Shown: positions 23,933 to 33,799, numbered from the stretch's first letter. The stretch is DNA of 64,000 nt from Neobacillus sp. CF12 (GCF_030348765.1 NZ_JAUCEU010000007.1:2928001-2992000), one strand, 5' to 3'. Made by a program: numbers and translations. Notes: a model not told the origin generated them from the sequence alone.

Positions 23933-26062
23933 CTATTTATTTTTACTTAAAAAATATAGATAGCACTTAACCATAAAATAGCTTACTTCTTCAGGCAATA
24001 AATCTTTGATTGGCTTTAACCGGGAACGACCAGCTTCTTCTACTGCTTTTTGCAGCAATGGAATATACTCTGCCGGGATTAGTTTGGAAAAATCAACTTC
24101 CAATCCTTGTTGAGCACATTGAATCAAATGGGTTTCAACCGTGCTCAGTGCTAACTCGCGTTTTTCTGCAATTTGTTCTATTGATAAGTTTTGCTGATGG
24201 AACTGCAAGGTCTCTAAATGCGAGTCACCAACAGCCTTTTTCGCCGCTTTTTTAGGAGCAGCAGTTTGACCCTGCTCCGGCTGGCGTTCTGGATGGGCTT
24301 CGCAAAATTGACGGATGGCTTGAATAAATTCAAGTACATATTTCTGCAATTTCAGTTCTCCGACACCGCTCACTGTTATGAATTCTTCGTTTGTTTTTGG
24401 CAGTTTAGCACACATATCCTTAAGTGATGCATCAGAAAAAATAACAAACGGAGGTACATTTTCTCTTTCTGCAATCGCTCTTCTTACTTCTCGTAACGTT
24501 TCAAATAACGGATCATCCTTTGAAATTTCTCTAACTTTAACGGTTTCTCGGCGGTGAACTTTTTCCTTCCCTAGCAAGACGTCTTTCCCTTTTGGAGATA
24601 CATATAGTGTTGGAAATTGTCCTTGTTCGATTGCTATTAATTCTTGTGAGATCAAGAACTCGATAAAATCGGTGACTTCTTTCAAACCTTTTTCCTTCAT
24701 AATTCCATAAGTGGTAAGCTTGTCAAAACCCATTTCAGTTACCTTTTTATTTTTTGAACCTGTTAATACTTGTGCTGTTAGTGTTTTTCCAAAACGCTGT
24801 CCCATCCGAATCAAACAAGACATGACCATTTGCGCTTCCGTCGTTACATCGTTGCTTGAGCGAGAATCGAGACAGTTACCACACCTTCCACAGGACTCGG
24901 TTTCGATTTCACCAAAATATTTTAGAATAAATTCCTGAAGACAATTTTCTGTATGGCAATAAGCAACCATCTGCTGCAGCTTTTCTAATTCTTGTGTTAT
25001 CCGTGTTCTGTCGCTGGATTGATCAATTAAAAAGCGCTGGACTTGTACATCCTGTGAGGAATAAAGCAGGATACATTCACTCTCTAGTCCATCTCGCCCA
25101 GCACGTCCTGCCTCTTGATAGTAACTCTCCATATTTTTCGGAAGTTGAAAATGGAGCACATAGCGGATGTTGGATTTGTCGATACCCATACCGAAAGCAG
25201 ATGTAGCTACCATAACGGAGGCTTCATCTTTTAAAAAGCGGTCCTGCTCGCGTATGCGCTCAGCATCCCCCATTCCTGCATGATATCGGGCAACATTAAT
25301 ATTTTCCTTCTTTAGTCTTTCGTAAAGTTGGTCAACGTTCTTGCGAGTGGCAGCATAAATAATCCCTGCTTCTTTTTCATTCTTTTTTAAATAATCCTTT
25401 AGGTACGGCAGCCTGTCTTGACCTTTAATCACTGCAAATGAAAGATTTTCCCGTTCAAAACCGGTAATAATTGAATTCTCTTCATCGATGTCCAGTGTTT
25501 CGCAAATATCTTCACGAACCTTTGGTGTTGCCGTTGCAGTAAGCGCCAATACATTTGGTCTTTGTGGAAGACTGAAGACCATTTGCTGGATATGGCGGTA
25601 GCTAGGGCGAAAATCATGACCCCATTGTGAAATACAATGTGCCTCATCTACTGCAACCAATGGAATGTCCATTTGTTTCAAGTCCTCGATAAATTCACGT
25701 GATTCTAACCTCTCGGGGGCTATGTATAGGAGTTTATACTTTCCTTGCTTTGCTTCCCTGATCCGTTCATATGCTTCATTGTAACTAAGTGAGCTATTGA
25801 TAAAAGTTGCAGGAATTCCTACCTGTACGAGGGTATCAACTTGATCCTTCATAAGTGAGATTAACGGGGATATTACAATCGTGGTACCTGGTAGAACAAG
25901 TGCAGGAATTTGATAACAAATGGATTTTCCTCCGCCAGTAGGCATAACACAAATCGTATTTTCTCCAGCTAGTACGGATTGTATGGCGCGCTCCTGTCCA
26001 TTACGGAAGGATGAGTAACCAAAATGAGTTTCCAATAATCGTTGAGCCTTTTCAAACAACAA
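23933..26062 (-). CDS. recQ: ATP-dependent DNA helicase RecQ
   Basis: About 709 residues. Walker A MPTGGGKS, DEAH box (VDEAHCISQWGHDFR), and helicase motifs IV-VI with YYQEAGRAGRDG are intact; a zinc-binding Cys cluster follows (CLQEF..., CGRCGNC), then a winged-helix region, an HRDC domain (about residues 515-595) and a C-terminal helix-turn-helix-like extension. It unwinds recombination and replication intermediates 3' to 5'. The ATG at 26068 is only two bases from the GGGGGAG site, so the in-frame TTG at 26062 (six bases away) is a better start. Single gene; a tandem repeat lies upstream. Confidence 0.92.
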   Translation of the reverse strand: MLFEKAQRLLETHFGYSSFRNGQERAIQSVLAGENTICVMPTGGGKSICYQIPALVLPGTTIVISPLISLMKDQVDTLVQVGIPATFINSSLSYNEAYERIREAKQGKYKLLYIAPERLESREFIEDLKQMDIPLVAVDEAHCISQWGHDFRPSYRHIQQMVFSLPQRPNVLALTATATPKVREDICETLDIDEENSIITGFERENLSFAVIKGQDRLPYLKDYLKKNEKEAGIIYAATRKNVDQLYERLKKENINVARYHAGMGDAERIREQDRFLKDEASVMVATSAFGMGIDKSNIRYVLHFQLPKNMESYYQEAGRAGRDGLESECILLYSSQDVQVQRFLIDQSSDRTRITQELEKLQQMVAYCHTENCLQEFILKYFGEIETESCGRCGNCLDSRSSNDVTTEAQMVMSCLIRMGQRFGKTLTAQVLTGSKNKKVTEMGFDKLTTYGIMKEKGLKEVTDFIEFLISQELIAIEQGQFPTLYVSPKGKDVLLGKEKVHRRETVKVREISKDDPLFETLREVRRAIAERENVPPFVIFSDASLKDMCAKLPKTNEEFITVSGVGELKLQKYVLEFIQAIRQFCEAHPERQPEQGQTAAPKKAAKKAVGDSHLETLQFHQQNLSIEQIAEKRELALSTVETHLIQCAQQGLEVDFSKLIPAEYIPLLQKAVEEAGRSRLKPIKDLLPEEVSYFMVKCYLYFLSKNK

Positions 26063-26164
26063 ATACATCTCCCCCTTCTAGTAGATAATCTTTTATTATT
26101 ATACCTTAGATTTTTGATTGTGTGGATTCGCTGGGGAGGAAAAGTTTCATAGAGTAGATTTTGG

Positions 26165-26344
26165 TATCTGAGAGTATTTGGGGGTTATCCGAGAGTAAGT
26201 TTCCGCTATCCGAGAGTATTTTCGGGTATGCGAGAGTAAGTTACGCTTATCCGAGAGTATTTTCGGGTATGCGAGAGTAAGTTACGCTTATCCGAGAGTA
26301 TTTTCGCTATGCGAGAGTATTCTCCGCCATCCGCCAGTATTTAC
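26165..26344. repeat. Tandem repeat, about nine units of 19-21 bases (tatccgagagta)
   Basis: The heptamer gagagta (last copy gccagta) begins at 26170, 26191, 26212, 26232, 26253, 26273, 26294, 26313 and 26333. Spacings are 21, 21, 20, 21, 20, 21, 19 and 20, two turns of B-DNA. Units alternate between tatccgagagtattttcggg and tatgcgagagtaagttacgc types. No gene lies in 26069-26388; the repeat fills most of it. Confidence 0.88.
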
Positions 26345-26382
26345 AAAGAAAAGGTCGCTGAGATGCGCTCAGTGACCTTTTC
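26345..26382 (-). terminator. Terminator of the acyl-CoA operon
   Basis: Fourteen-pair stem (26349-26362 / 26368-26381, one wobble) just after the last stop codon of the operon; the minus strand continues TTTTCTTT. Confidence 0.8.
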
Positions 26383-26388
26383 TACTCA

Positions 26389-27951
26389 TCATCCCTGTGT
26401 AAACAATTCTTCTAACTGTTTCCGCAGTACGAATTTTTGAATTTTCCCACTTGCATTCCGCGGCAATGCTTCACAGAATACATATTTGCGCGGGCGTTTA
26501 TAATTCGCTAGACTATCACTGTTTTTACAATAGTCTTCAAGTTCTTGCTCAGTCAACTGAGGATCTTTTTTCACCACGAATGCTGTTACAGTCTCTCCCC
26601 AGCGGTCATCAGGCTGCCCAACTATTGCAACATCTAAGACACCATCATGGGCATGTAAAACATCCTCGACTTCACGTGGGTAAATATTCTCTCCGCCGCT
26701 GATAATCATATCGTCTACTCTATCATTTACAAATAGAAAGCCCTCTTCATCTAGGTAACCGATATCACCTGAATGATACCATCCTTTATACATCGATTTT
26801 TCCGTCGCTTCTTCCCTATTAAAATAGCCAATCATCATGCATGGTCCTTTTACAATTATCTCACCTGTTTCCCCTACAGGAACGACATCATTTGGATCTG
26901 ATGGTCCATCCTCTCTAGTACGGACCACTCGAATATCGTGATTATAAGCAGCTTGCCCCGCTGATCCTGCTTTTCTAAGTTGATCCCTTTCGGATAAGAA
27001 GGTAATTGCTGGGCCCATTTCCGTCATCCCATAGGCTTGAACCAACCCGATACCAAATCGATCATGCAAAGCATGAACTAGGGATGGTGCCATTGGTGCT
27101 GCACCATATAAACCAAGCTTCAGGCTTTCCGTATTATACTGGCTTAAATCCTCTTGCAGCAGCATATTCCACATAGTAGGAGCAGCAAAAAATTTAGTTA
27201 TTTTTTCTTGTCCTATTAATTGAAGGATCACTTTTGGATTAAATTGGTGAAGAATGACGTTTCGAGCACCAGCCTGAATCCTTGGCAGAAAAGCACAATG
27301 GAGCTCAGCACAATGAAACATAGGTGCGGTAACTAGACCAACATCTTCAGCATCTAGCTTTTGGGCAGCAATACATAGCATACTTTGATCTACCATATTT
27401 CGGTGACTATGCATAACCCCTTTTGGCCTTCCGGTCGTTCCACTTGTATAAATAAACGCATAAATATCATTTTCATTTACATCTGCCTGTATCTCTTCAA
27501 TCGAAGAGTTAGCAAGTTTTTCATGATAACTTGCTGCATAGGCTGGCGTTTCTTCATCAATAAACCAAAAGGCCATAGAATCAAACCGATTTTCAATAGC
27601 AGCAATGACAGGCTCCAATGCCTTTTCAAAAAGAACTACTTTAGGAGTTGCATCAGAAAGGATAAAAGCCACTTCTTCCGGCATTAAGCGGAAATTAATT
27701 GGATTGAAGATGGCACCAATTTTTGCACAGGCAAAGAAAGCCGTTCCTAATTCCTCTGTATTAAACATGAAGGTGGACACTCGGTCGCCCTTTTTGACAC
27801 CTTCCTCTTCCAACGCATTTGCAAGTCGAGTTACCTGCTCATTCCACTCTTTGTACGTATAGCGAACATTTTTCCTAACATCATAAATAGCTTCTTTGTT
27901 TGGATATCTTTTTACCGTTAATTCAAAAATCTTTCCAATAGTGGTTGTCAT
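26389..27951 (-). CDS. Long-chain fatty acid--CoA ligase family protein (AMP-binding), second copy
   Basis: 520 residues. The AMP-binding P-loop-like motif IYTSGTTGRPKGVMHSH lies near 168-184; AYGMTEMGP and GWYHSGDIGYLDEEG and the C-terminal PRNASGKIQK lysine motif are intact, so acyl-adenylate and acyl-CoA formation are expected. Third gene of an operon with an acyl-CoA dehydrogenase and a second ligase; intergenic gaps are 14-17 bases. ATG follows GGGGAG. The acyl substrate cannot be told. Confidence 0.87.
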   Translation of the reverse strand: MTTTIGKIFELTVKRYPNKEAIYDVRKNVRYTYKEWNEQVTRLANALEEEGVKKGDRVSTFMFNTEELGTAFFACAKIGAIFNPINFRLMPEEVAFILSDATPKVVLFEKALEPVIAAIENRFDSMAFWFIDEETPAYAASYHEKLANSSIEEIQADVNENDIYAFIYTSGTTGRPKGVMHSHRNMVDQSMLCIAAQKLDAEDVGLVTAPMFHCAELHCAFLPRIQAGARNVILHQFNPKVILQLIGQEKITKFFAAPTMWNMLLQEDLSQYNTESLKLGLYGAAPMAPSLVHALHDRFGIGLVQAYGMTEMGPAITFLSERDQLRKAGSAGQAAYNHDIRVVRTREDGPSDPNDVVPVGETGEIIVKGPCMMIGYFNREEATEKSMYKGWYHSGDIGYLDEEGFLFVNDRVDDMIISGGENIYPREVEDVLHAHDGVLDVAIVGQPDDRWGETVTAFVVKKDPQLTEQELEDYCKNSDSLANYKRPRKYVFCEALPRNASGKIQKFVLRKQLEELFTQG

Positions 27952-27965
27952 TGATTCTCCCCCAA

Positions 27966-29111
27966 TTATAATCCTAGATTTTTGGCAATAATCGTTTTCA
28001 TAATTTCATTTGTACCTGCGTAAATGCTTGAAACCTGGATATCTCGGAATCTTCTCGCAATCTCGTATTCTTCCATATATCCATAGCCGCCATGAAGCTG
28101 CAGGCATTCACCCGCAATTTTCTTTGCCGAATCCGTCAGCCTCCATTTCGCCATTGAAACCTTCGTTACCACATTTTGACCATCCATGTGTTCAGCTATT
28201 AATTGATCTAAAAATGCTCTCCCCATCTCAACCTCGGTAGCCATTTCAGCTATTTTAAACTGGGTATTTTGGAATTGGCTGACAGGCTTTCCGAAGGCTT
28301 CACGACTTTTCACATAGTCAATCGTCCCCTGAAGCATAACTTCTGCTGCAATTTGTGCCGCAATCGCAACTACAAGCCTTTCCTGCTGGAGTTTATCCAT
28401 CATATACAGGAAGCCTTTACCTTCTTCACCAAGCAGATTCTCCTTAGGAACTCTGCAATCTTCGAAGATTAACTCAGCTGTATCCTGACAATGAAGCCCC
28501 ACTTTGTTTAGTTTTCTTCCTCTTGAAAAGCCAGGAGTATCCCGTTCAACTAGCAGCAGGCTCACCCCTTTATGCTTTGGTACCGCATTTGGATCTGTTT
28601 TACAGGCCACGAGGATTAAATCAGATTGAATTCCATTTGTGATAAAGGTTTTTTGTCCATTCAAAATATAATGATCACCATCAAGTTTTGCTGTAGTTTT
28701 AATATTAGCAAGGTCAGAACCTGTACCAGGCTCAGTCATGGCGATTGCTGTAATAAGGTCTCCTGTGACACAGCGTGGGAGCCATCGCTGTTTCTGCTCC
28801 TCTGAGCCGAAAGAATTGATATAAGGGACCACGATATCATTATGCAAACCCATACCCACTAGACCAGAACCAACTCTCTCTAACTCTTCATTAATTACAA
28901 CAGAGAATCCCCAGTCAACACCACTGCCGCCATATTTCTCATCTAAATCCGGACAAAGGAAGCCCTGTTCTCCCATTTTTCTCCACAAGGAGCGAGGAAT
29001 CATTCTCTCCTCTTCCCATTGTTCATAAAAAGGGACAGCCTCTTTCTCTAAAAATTTCCTTATAGACTTACGAAAAATTTTATGGTCCTCAGTTAAATAT
29101 GGATGTTTCAT
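27966..29111 (-). CDS. Acyl-CoA dehydrogenase
   Basis: 381 residues, the normal length. ITAIAMTEPGTGSDLANIKTT (FAD-contact signature one) and the C-terminal QLHGGYGYMEEYEIARRFRD signature two are complete; the catalytic Glu is expected near YAGTNEI at the end. It oxidises acyl-CoA to enoyl-CoA with FAD and hands electrons to ETF. It lies between two acyl-CoA ligases, so the unit activates and oxidises one acid class. Confidence 0.92.
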   Translation of the reverse strand: MKHPYLTEDHKIFRKSIRKFLEKEAVPFYEQWEEERMIPRSLWRKMGEQGFLCPDLDEKYGGSGVDWGFSVVINEELERVGSGLVGMGLHNDIVVPYINSFGSEEQKQRWLPRCVTGDLITAIAMTEPGTGSDLANIKTTAKLDGDHYILNGQKTFITNGIQSDLILVACKTDPNAVPKHKGVSLLLVERDTPGFSRGRKLNKVGLHCQDTAELIFEDCRVPKENLLGEEGKGFLYMMDKLQQERLVVAIAAQIAAEVMLQGTIDYVKSREAFGKPVSQFQNTQFKIAEMATEVEMGRAFLDQLIAEHMDGQNVVTKVSMAKWRLTDSAKKIAGECLQLHGGYGYMEEYEIARRFRDIQVSSIYAGTNEIMKTIIAKNLGL

Positions 29112-29128
29112 AATTAACGCCTCACCTT

Positions 29129-30652
29129 CTACACGTTGACTTGATTTAATTTTTGCCGAAGTTGATATTTTAATATTTTCCCAGAAGCATTTCGTGGCAG
29201 TTGTTCTTCAATAAAAATACGCCTCGGAACCTTATAGCCAGCCAATTTCTGACGGCAAAAGCTTTTCAACTCTTCTTCATCAATGACAGCACCATCTTTT
29301 AGAACAATGATGGCACAAACTGCCTCACCCCATGTTTCATCAGGAAGGCCAATAATGGCGGCGTCTAATACGGATGGATGTTCAAAAAGAACCCCTTCCA
29401 CTTCAACGGAATAAACATTTTCACCACCCGTGATAATCATGTCCTTTTTTCGATCAACGAGAGTAATATAGCCTTCTTCATCAATCGTTGCTAAATCACC
29501 TGTGTAGAGCCAGCCATTTTTTATAGTACTTTTCGTTTCTTCTGGCTTTTTATAATACTCCTTCATAACCATAGGGCTTTTAAGAATGAATTCTCCAACC
29601 ACACCTGGTTTAACGTCATTTCCCTGTTCGTCGACGACACGTGTTTCTGTTAGAAAAATAGGTTTCCCGCCCTTGCCAAGGTGTTGTTTATGCCCCTCTG
29701 GATCTAGAAGAATTCCACCAGGTCCCCCTTCGGTCAATCCGCAAAGATTATAGAATTGATCTGTTTTAAATAACTCGATACTCTTTTTTACTAACTCAGG
29801 TGCCATTGGAGCTGCGCCATATCCACATCTTCGGATCGAAGATAAATCGTATTCTGCTGCATTTGGAACTTGTAGGATGAAATTAAACATGGCTGGAACA
29901 CCAAAGAAATGAGTAATTTTATGTTCTTGAATAGTTTGAAGTGTTTTGACTGGATGGAAATCACGATGAATGATGTGAGTCGCACCTAATGCAACGCCTG
30001 AAATTAAGAAAAGATTTAGTTGTGCAGAGTGGAAAAGTGGTGCTACATGTAGGATACGCTCATGTGGACGCAAGCCCATATTGATGGTAACGGAAATACC
30101 TACATTAAAAATCCGCTTATGATCAAACAATGCCCCTTTCGGTCGACCTGTTGTTCCTGAAGTGTATAAGATCTCCAAATCATCATCATCAGAAACTTCT
30201 ATTTCAGGTTCACTGTCAACAGCAGATAAAGCGCTTTCATAAGAGTGGTAACCTAATGTACTTGGCTCTCCGATAGTTATTACTGTCCGAACAGCACAAT
30301 CTTCTTTAGCAGCTGTGAGAATCTCTTCAAATTCTAGATCACAAACAACTAGCTTTGCTTCAGATTGTTGTAATATGTAGTGAACTTCTGAGGAGGTCAA
30401 ACGAAAATTAATAGGAACGGCAACGCCACCAATTTTCGAAACTGCAAAAAAGGTAAATACAAAATGATCCGAGTTTTTCATCATCAATGCAATTTTATCG
30501 CCCTTGTTTATCCCCAGTTTAAGAAGACCATGGGCAAGCCGATTTACTTCCTCATTGAATTGACGGTAAGTATAACTGCGTCCTTCGCATTCAATAGCTA
30601 AAACTTCCGGGAACTTCCTAGCATTTTGAGATAAAAGACTACCGATATTCAT
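29129..30652 (-). CDS. Long-chain fatty acid--CoA ligase family protein (AMP-binding), first copy
   Basis: 507 residues. Motifs LYTSGTTGRPKGALFDH, YNLCGLTEGGPGG, GWLYTGDLATIDEEGY and LPRNASGKILK are all present. First gene of the three-gene unit; AAGGAGG lies ahead of the ATG. It is clearly a paralogue of the ligase at 26389-27951 but well diverged, so the two probably accept different acids or act at different points. Confidence 0.88.
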   Translation of the reverse strand: MNIGSLLSQNARKFPEVLAIECEGRSYTYRQFNEEVNRLAHGLLKLGINKGDKIALMMKNSDHFVFTFFAVSKIGGVAVPINFRLTSSEVHYILQQSEAKLVVCDLEFEEILTAAKEDCAVRTVITIGEPSTLGYHSYESALSAVDSEPEIEVSDDDDLEILYTSGTTGRPKGALFDHKRIFNVGISVTINMGLRPHERILHVAPLFHSAQLNLFLISGVALGATHIIHRDFHPVKTLQTIQEHKITHFFGVPAMFNFILQVPNAAEYDLSSIRRCGYGAAPMAPELVKKSIELFKTDQFYNLCGLTEGGPGGILLDPEGHKQHLGKGGKPIFLTETRVVDEQGNDVKPGVVGEFILKSPMVMKEYYKKPEETKSTIKNGWLYTGDLATIDEEGYITLVDRKKDMIITGGENVYSVEVEGVLFEHPSVLDAAIIGLPDETWGEAVCAIIVLKDGAVIDEEELKSFCRQKLAGYKVPRRIFIEEQLPRNASGKILKYQLRQKLNQVNV

Positions 30653-30880
30653 TTTTGTTCTTCCTCCTTTTAAATAAAAAAATCACCCCAACCTATTGTA
30701 ACAAAAGCGTAGAATATTTTGAATATTTTTACAAAAAATATTTTACTTTCCTATTTACTATATTCATATTGTCATAGGTCTTTTTGCACAATTTGTAGAA
30801 TTATATATATTGAATATTCGAAAATTAGAGGATTATAATAGAATTTGGCAATAGAAAATTTATCGATTGGAGGAAATAAA

Positions 30881-32149
30881 ATGAAGTTTAAAAGATTATC
30901 AGTTTTACTAACACTAATGTTAGCCTTTAGTACCTTCTTTACCTCATTTGCCTTTGCAGAAGAAAATACGGACAAGCCTAGCCTTGTTGCATTAGGTGAT
31001 TCAATAACTTATGGTTGGAACCTGGATGATACGAATGGGAATACACAACCATCATCAAAGGCATTTCCAAACTTAATCCTTGAACCTGGATTTTTCAATG
31101 TAACCAATATCAGTGGTGGAGGTTGGACTTCATCACATATTTTAGGCCAAGTTCATAATCCTGCTAATGAAGCTGCTATTCAAAACGCAGATGTTTTTAC
31201 ACTGGACATTGGCAGCAATGATCTAATGGGTGCTGTTGGCCTATCTGAAATCATTAAAAATGGAACACCTGTAGATCCTGCAACTCTACTTCCAAAAGTA
31301 CAGGCTGCTTCCCAACAATTAAGTGTAAATTTACTACAGATCTTCTCAAAAATTAGAAGCCTTAATGCAGAGGCACCGATTATTCTTTATAATATTTATA
31401 ATCCATTTGGTGCAAGTGAAGTTCCATTTAATGCTTTCCTACATAATATTGGCGAGCAAATTGTAACAAATGTTAACACAATGGTTATTAACCCTTTTGC
31501 TAATACTCCTGGTACTTTTGTGGTAGACGCAAAAACAGCATTTGACACAAAGCAATCAGACTATGTAATTCCTGGAGATATCCACCCTAATGTTACTGGT
31601 CAAACCGTTCTAGCAGGATTAGCAACTAATGTTTTACTTTCACTATTACCAGAAGAACTTACTGTGGAAGTAACAGTACCAACGGAAGAAACAACTGGAC
31701 CTGTAACGATCGAGGTACTAACGAACGCTGAAGAAGTCCTTTCAATGATGTGGTTAGAAGGCGAACAAACTATTGACAGCTTCTATGATGTAGAAGGAAA
31801 TGAACTAGGTACAAAAATCATTGATAACAAATTTGAAGTTACCAAAAATGGCACATATACTGTTTATGTATTAGATGTATATGGTCAGGAAATTGTACAA
31901 ACTTTTACGATTGACAATATTAAGGCAGAAACACCGCCAGTTGAAAATCCAACACCAACACCTACACCAGCACCAACACCAACGCCTACACCAGTAACGA
32001 ATACACCTGCACCGACAACAACTGGAACAGGATATCCTATTCCAAATACAGCATCTCCTGCATACAACTATATGGCAATTGGAGCAATCATCCTTTTAGG
32101 AGGATTAGTTACCTTGAAAGTGCAAAGAAGACGCAAACAAGACATTTAA
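30881..32149 (+). CDS. Surface SGNH/GDSL hydrolase with sortase-type C-terminus
   Basis: 422 residues from the ATG at 30881 (GGAGG seven bases upstream). Signal peptide to about residue 26 (AFAFA-like cleavage), then an SGNH hydrolase domain: VALGDSITYGW (nucleophile Ser), GSNDLMG, and DIHPN near residue 247 (catalytic Asp/His). A second small domain follows, then a Pro/Thr-rich linker of PTPTP repeats, and YPIPNTAS, a membrane helix and RRRKQ at the end. IPNTAS resembles the LPNTA-type signal used by sortase C/D in Bacillus, so cell-wall anchoring is likely. Probably a lipase or esterase/deacetylase at the cell surface. Confidence 0.86.
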   Translation: MKFKRLSVLLTLMLAFSTFFTSFAFAEENTDKPSLVALGDSITYGWNLDDTNGNTQPSSKAFPNLILEPGFFNVTNISGGGWTSSHILGQVHNPANEAAIQNADVFTLDIGSNDLMGAVGLSEIIKNGTPVDPATLLPKVQAASQQLSVNLLQIFSKIRSLNAEAPIILYNIYNPFGASEVPFNAFLHNIGEQIVTNVNTMVINPFANTPGTFVVDAKTAFDTKQSDYVIPGDIHPNVTGQTVLAGLATNVLLSLLPEELTVEVTVPTEETTGPVTIEVLTNAEEVLSMMWLEGEQTIDSFYDVEGNELGTKIIDNKFEVTKNGTYTVYVLDVYGQEIVQTFTIDNIKAETPPVENPTPTPTPAPTPTPTPVTNTPAPTTTGTGYPIPNTASPAYNYMAIGAIILLGGLVTLKVQRRRKQDI

Positions 32150-32156
32150 GCGATAA

Positions 32157-32202
32157 AAAGGTCAGTACCCTCTTCCATTAGAGGATCTGACCTTTCTTTT
32201 TT
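32157..32202 (+). terminator. Terminator of the SGNH hydrolase gene
   Basis: aaaggtcag (32157-32165) / ctgaccttt (32187-32195) with an inner ccctc/gaggat pairing, then T's. Confidence 0.85.
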
Positions 32203-32331
32203 ACATATTGTTATCCTTTTTCAGTGAATTTCGGTATTATGTAGTTAAGTAAACAATGTCCGTCTGGGAGAAATGGAGAATGTGATTATACTAGTTAATT
32301 TTTTTAAGGATATTAGTAGAGGAGCAGCAAT

Positions 32332-33270
32332 ATGCAACATGTCATAATAGAAAAGACAAGGAAAAAACGTAAGGCAATGCTATTTTTAAAAATAATCTTT
32401 TTTGCCCTTCTCATTTTCCTGTTAGTTGTTAATCTATTTCCAGTCAAACAAATCCAGCAAAAAGGCTTTTTTACTCATGATCGTCCATTGGTCATTGCCC
32501 ATCAAGGCGGTGAATTGTTAGCCCCTTCCAATACGATGACAGCCTTTGCGAATGCAGCTGAAATGGGGGTAGATGTCCTCGAAACAGATATACATATCAC
32601 AAAGGATGGTCACTTAGTTACGATCCATGATCCAAGTGTTGACCGAACAACCAATGGAAAGGGAAAAGTGGCAGACCTTACTTTAGCAGAAATTCAAGAA
32701 CTTGACGCAGGTTATCATTTTAAAGATTTAGAGGGTAAGTACAGTTTTCGTGGCAAGGGTGTCTATATCCCAACAGTGGATGAGTTGTTTCAAACATTTG
32801 AAGACTTGAAAATTGAAATAGAAATTAAAGATGATAATCCTCCTGAAAAAATAGATGAGATTGCCTCAAAGTTATGGGACCTGATAGAAAAATATCAAAT
32901 GGAAGAAAAGATTCTAATTAGTTCCTTTGACCAAGAAATTCTCAAAACATTTGATAAGTACGCAAATGGTACTGTTGCTGTTACAGCTGGAAGGCAAGAG
33001 GTTAAGGACTTTGTCGTTTTTCATAAATTCTATTTACGAAATCTTTATGTACCAACAGTGGATGCATTTCAAATTCCGGTTGAAGACAGCGGTTTTGATT
33101 TAACCGATCAAAAATTGATTGATGGAGCGCACCGACTGGGAATGGAGGTCCATTACTGGACCATTGATGATCCTAGTACAATGGAAAAACTTATTGATGC
33201 AGGTGCTGATGGTATATTGACGAACCGACCAGATTTATTGCTAGAACTACTGGATGAAAAAGGTATGTAA
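32332..33270 (+). CDS. Glycerophosphodiester phosphodiesterase, membrane-anchored
   Basis: 312 residues. One N-terminal helix (about 18-38) anchors a GDPD domain: IAHQGGELLAPSNTMTAF (catalytic His), ETDIHITKDGHLVTIHDPSVDRTTNG (metal Glu/Asp and second His) and IEIEIKDD. The enzyme should hydrolyse glycerophosphodiesters to glycerol 3-phosphate and an alcohol outside the membrane. The family usually has RG(GA); here HQGGE replaces HRG, a variant seen in some members. Single gene with AGGAG site and its own terminator. Confidence 0.88.
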   Translation: MQHVIIEKTRKKRKAMLFLKIIFFALLIFLLVVNLFPVKQIQQKGFFTHDRPLVIAHQGGELLAPSNTMTAFANAAEMGVDVLETDIHITKDGHLVTIHDPSVDRTTNGKGKVADLTLAEIQELDAGYHFKDLEGKYSFRGKGVYIPTVDELFQTFEDLKIEIEIKDDNPPEKIDEIASKLWDLIEKYQMEEKILISSFDQEILKTFDKYANGTVAVTAGRQEVKDFVVFHKFYLRNLYVPTVDAFQIPVEDSGFDLTDQKLIDGAHRLGMEVHYWTIDDPSTMEKLIDAGADGILTNRPDLLLELLDEKGM

Positions 33271-33275
33271 TGATT

Positions 33276-33308
33276 GGGCTGCTTTCTTTAAACGGGCAGC
33301 CCTTTTCT
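33276..33308 (+). terminator. Terminator of the GDPD gene
   Basis: gggctgc (33276-33282) / gcagccc (33296-33302) followed by ttttctt. Confidence 0.82.
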
Positions 33309-33391
33309 TATGGAACAAAATTGGCTTTGTTTTATAGGAATATCATGATATAATTCGCCGAATACACAGAAAATTTTAAGGGGTAAATGGA

Positions 33392-33799
33392 ATGGATTTT
33401 ACTAATTTTAGTATTTTAGCTATCATTTTAGCAGTTGTCTCAAACATGGTAATTGGAGCGCTCTGGTATTCTCCTATTCTTTTTTCAAGCATATGGGTGA
33501 AGGCACTAGGAAAGAAAATGGAAGATATTGATCCCAAAGGGGCATATGTGGGGTATGGACTAACTACACTAGGCGGGATTTTTACTGCGGTAGTACTTTC
33601 TTTATTTATTCAATTGTTAGATACTGTTACCATCCTAGATGGAGCATTATTTGGATTTCTAATTGGACTTATCGCTGCTTTTAGAGAATTATCTCCTACT
33701 TTTTTTGAAAGCCGCAATTATACTTTATTCTTCATTAGTGCAGGCTATCATGTTGTTGCCTTAACCATCATGGGTATTATTATCGCTGCATTTGTCTAA
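33392..33799 (+). CDS. DUF1761 family membrane protein
   Basis: 135 residues, four helices. VVSNMVIGALWYSPILFSSIWVKALG is the DUF1761 signature at the N-terminus. Function unknown. Single gene preceded by AAGGGG and followed by a strong palindromic terminator shared with the convergent GTPase gene. Confidence 0.8.
   Translation: MDFTNFSILAIILAVVSNMVIGALWYSPILFSSIWVKALGKKMEDIDPKGAYVGYGLTTLGGIFTAVVLSLFIQLLDTVTILDGALFGFLIGLIAAFRELSPTFFESRNYTLFFISAGYHVVALTIMGIIIAAFV

Noticed and set aside
26165..26344. CRISPR array
   Set aside because: Units are only 19-21 bases with no repeat/spacer alternation and no cas genes nearby; it is a simple tandem repeat.
31885..32067. 60-residue Val/Gly-rich frame on the minus strand
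   Set aside because: Antisense image of the PTPTP linker in the SGNH hydrolase gene.
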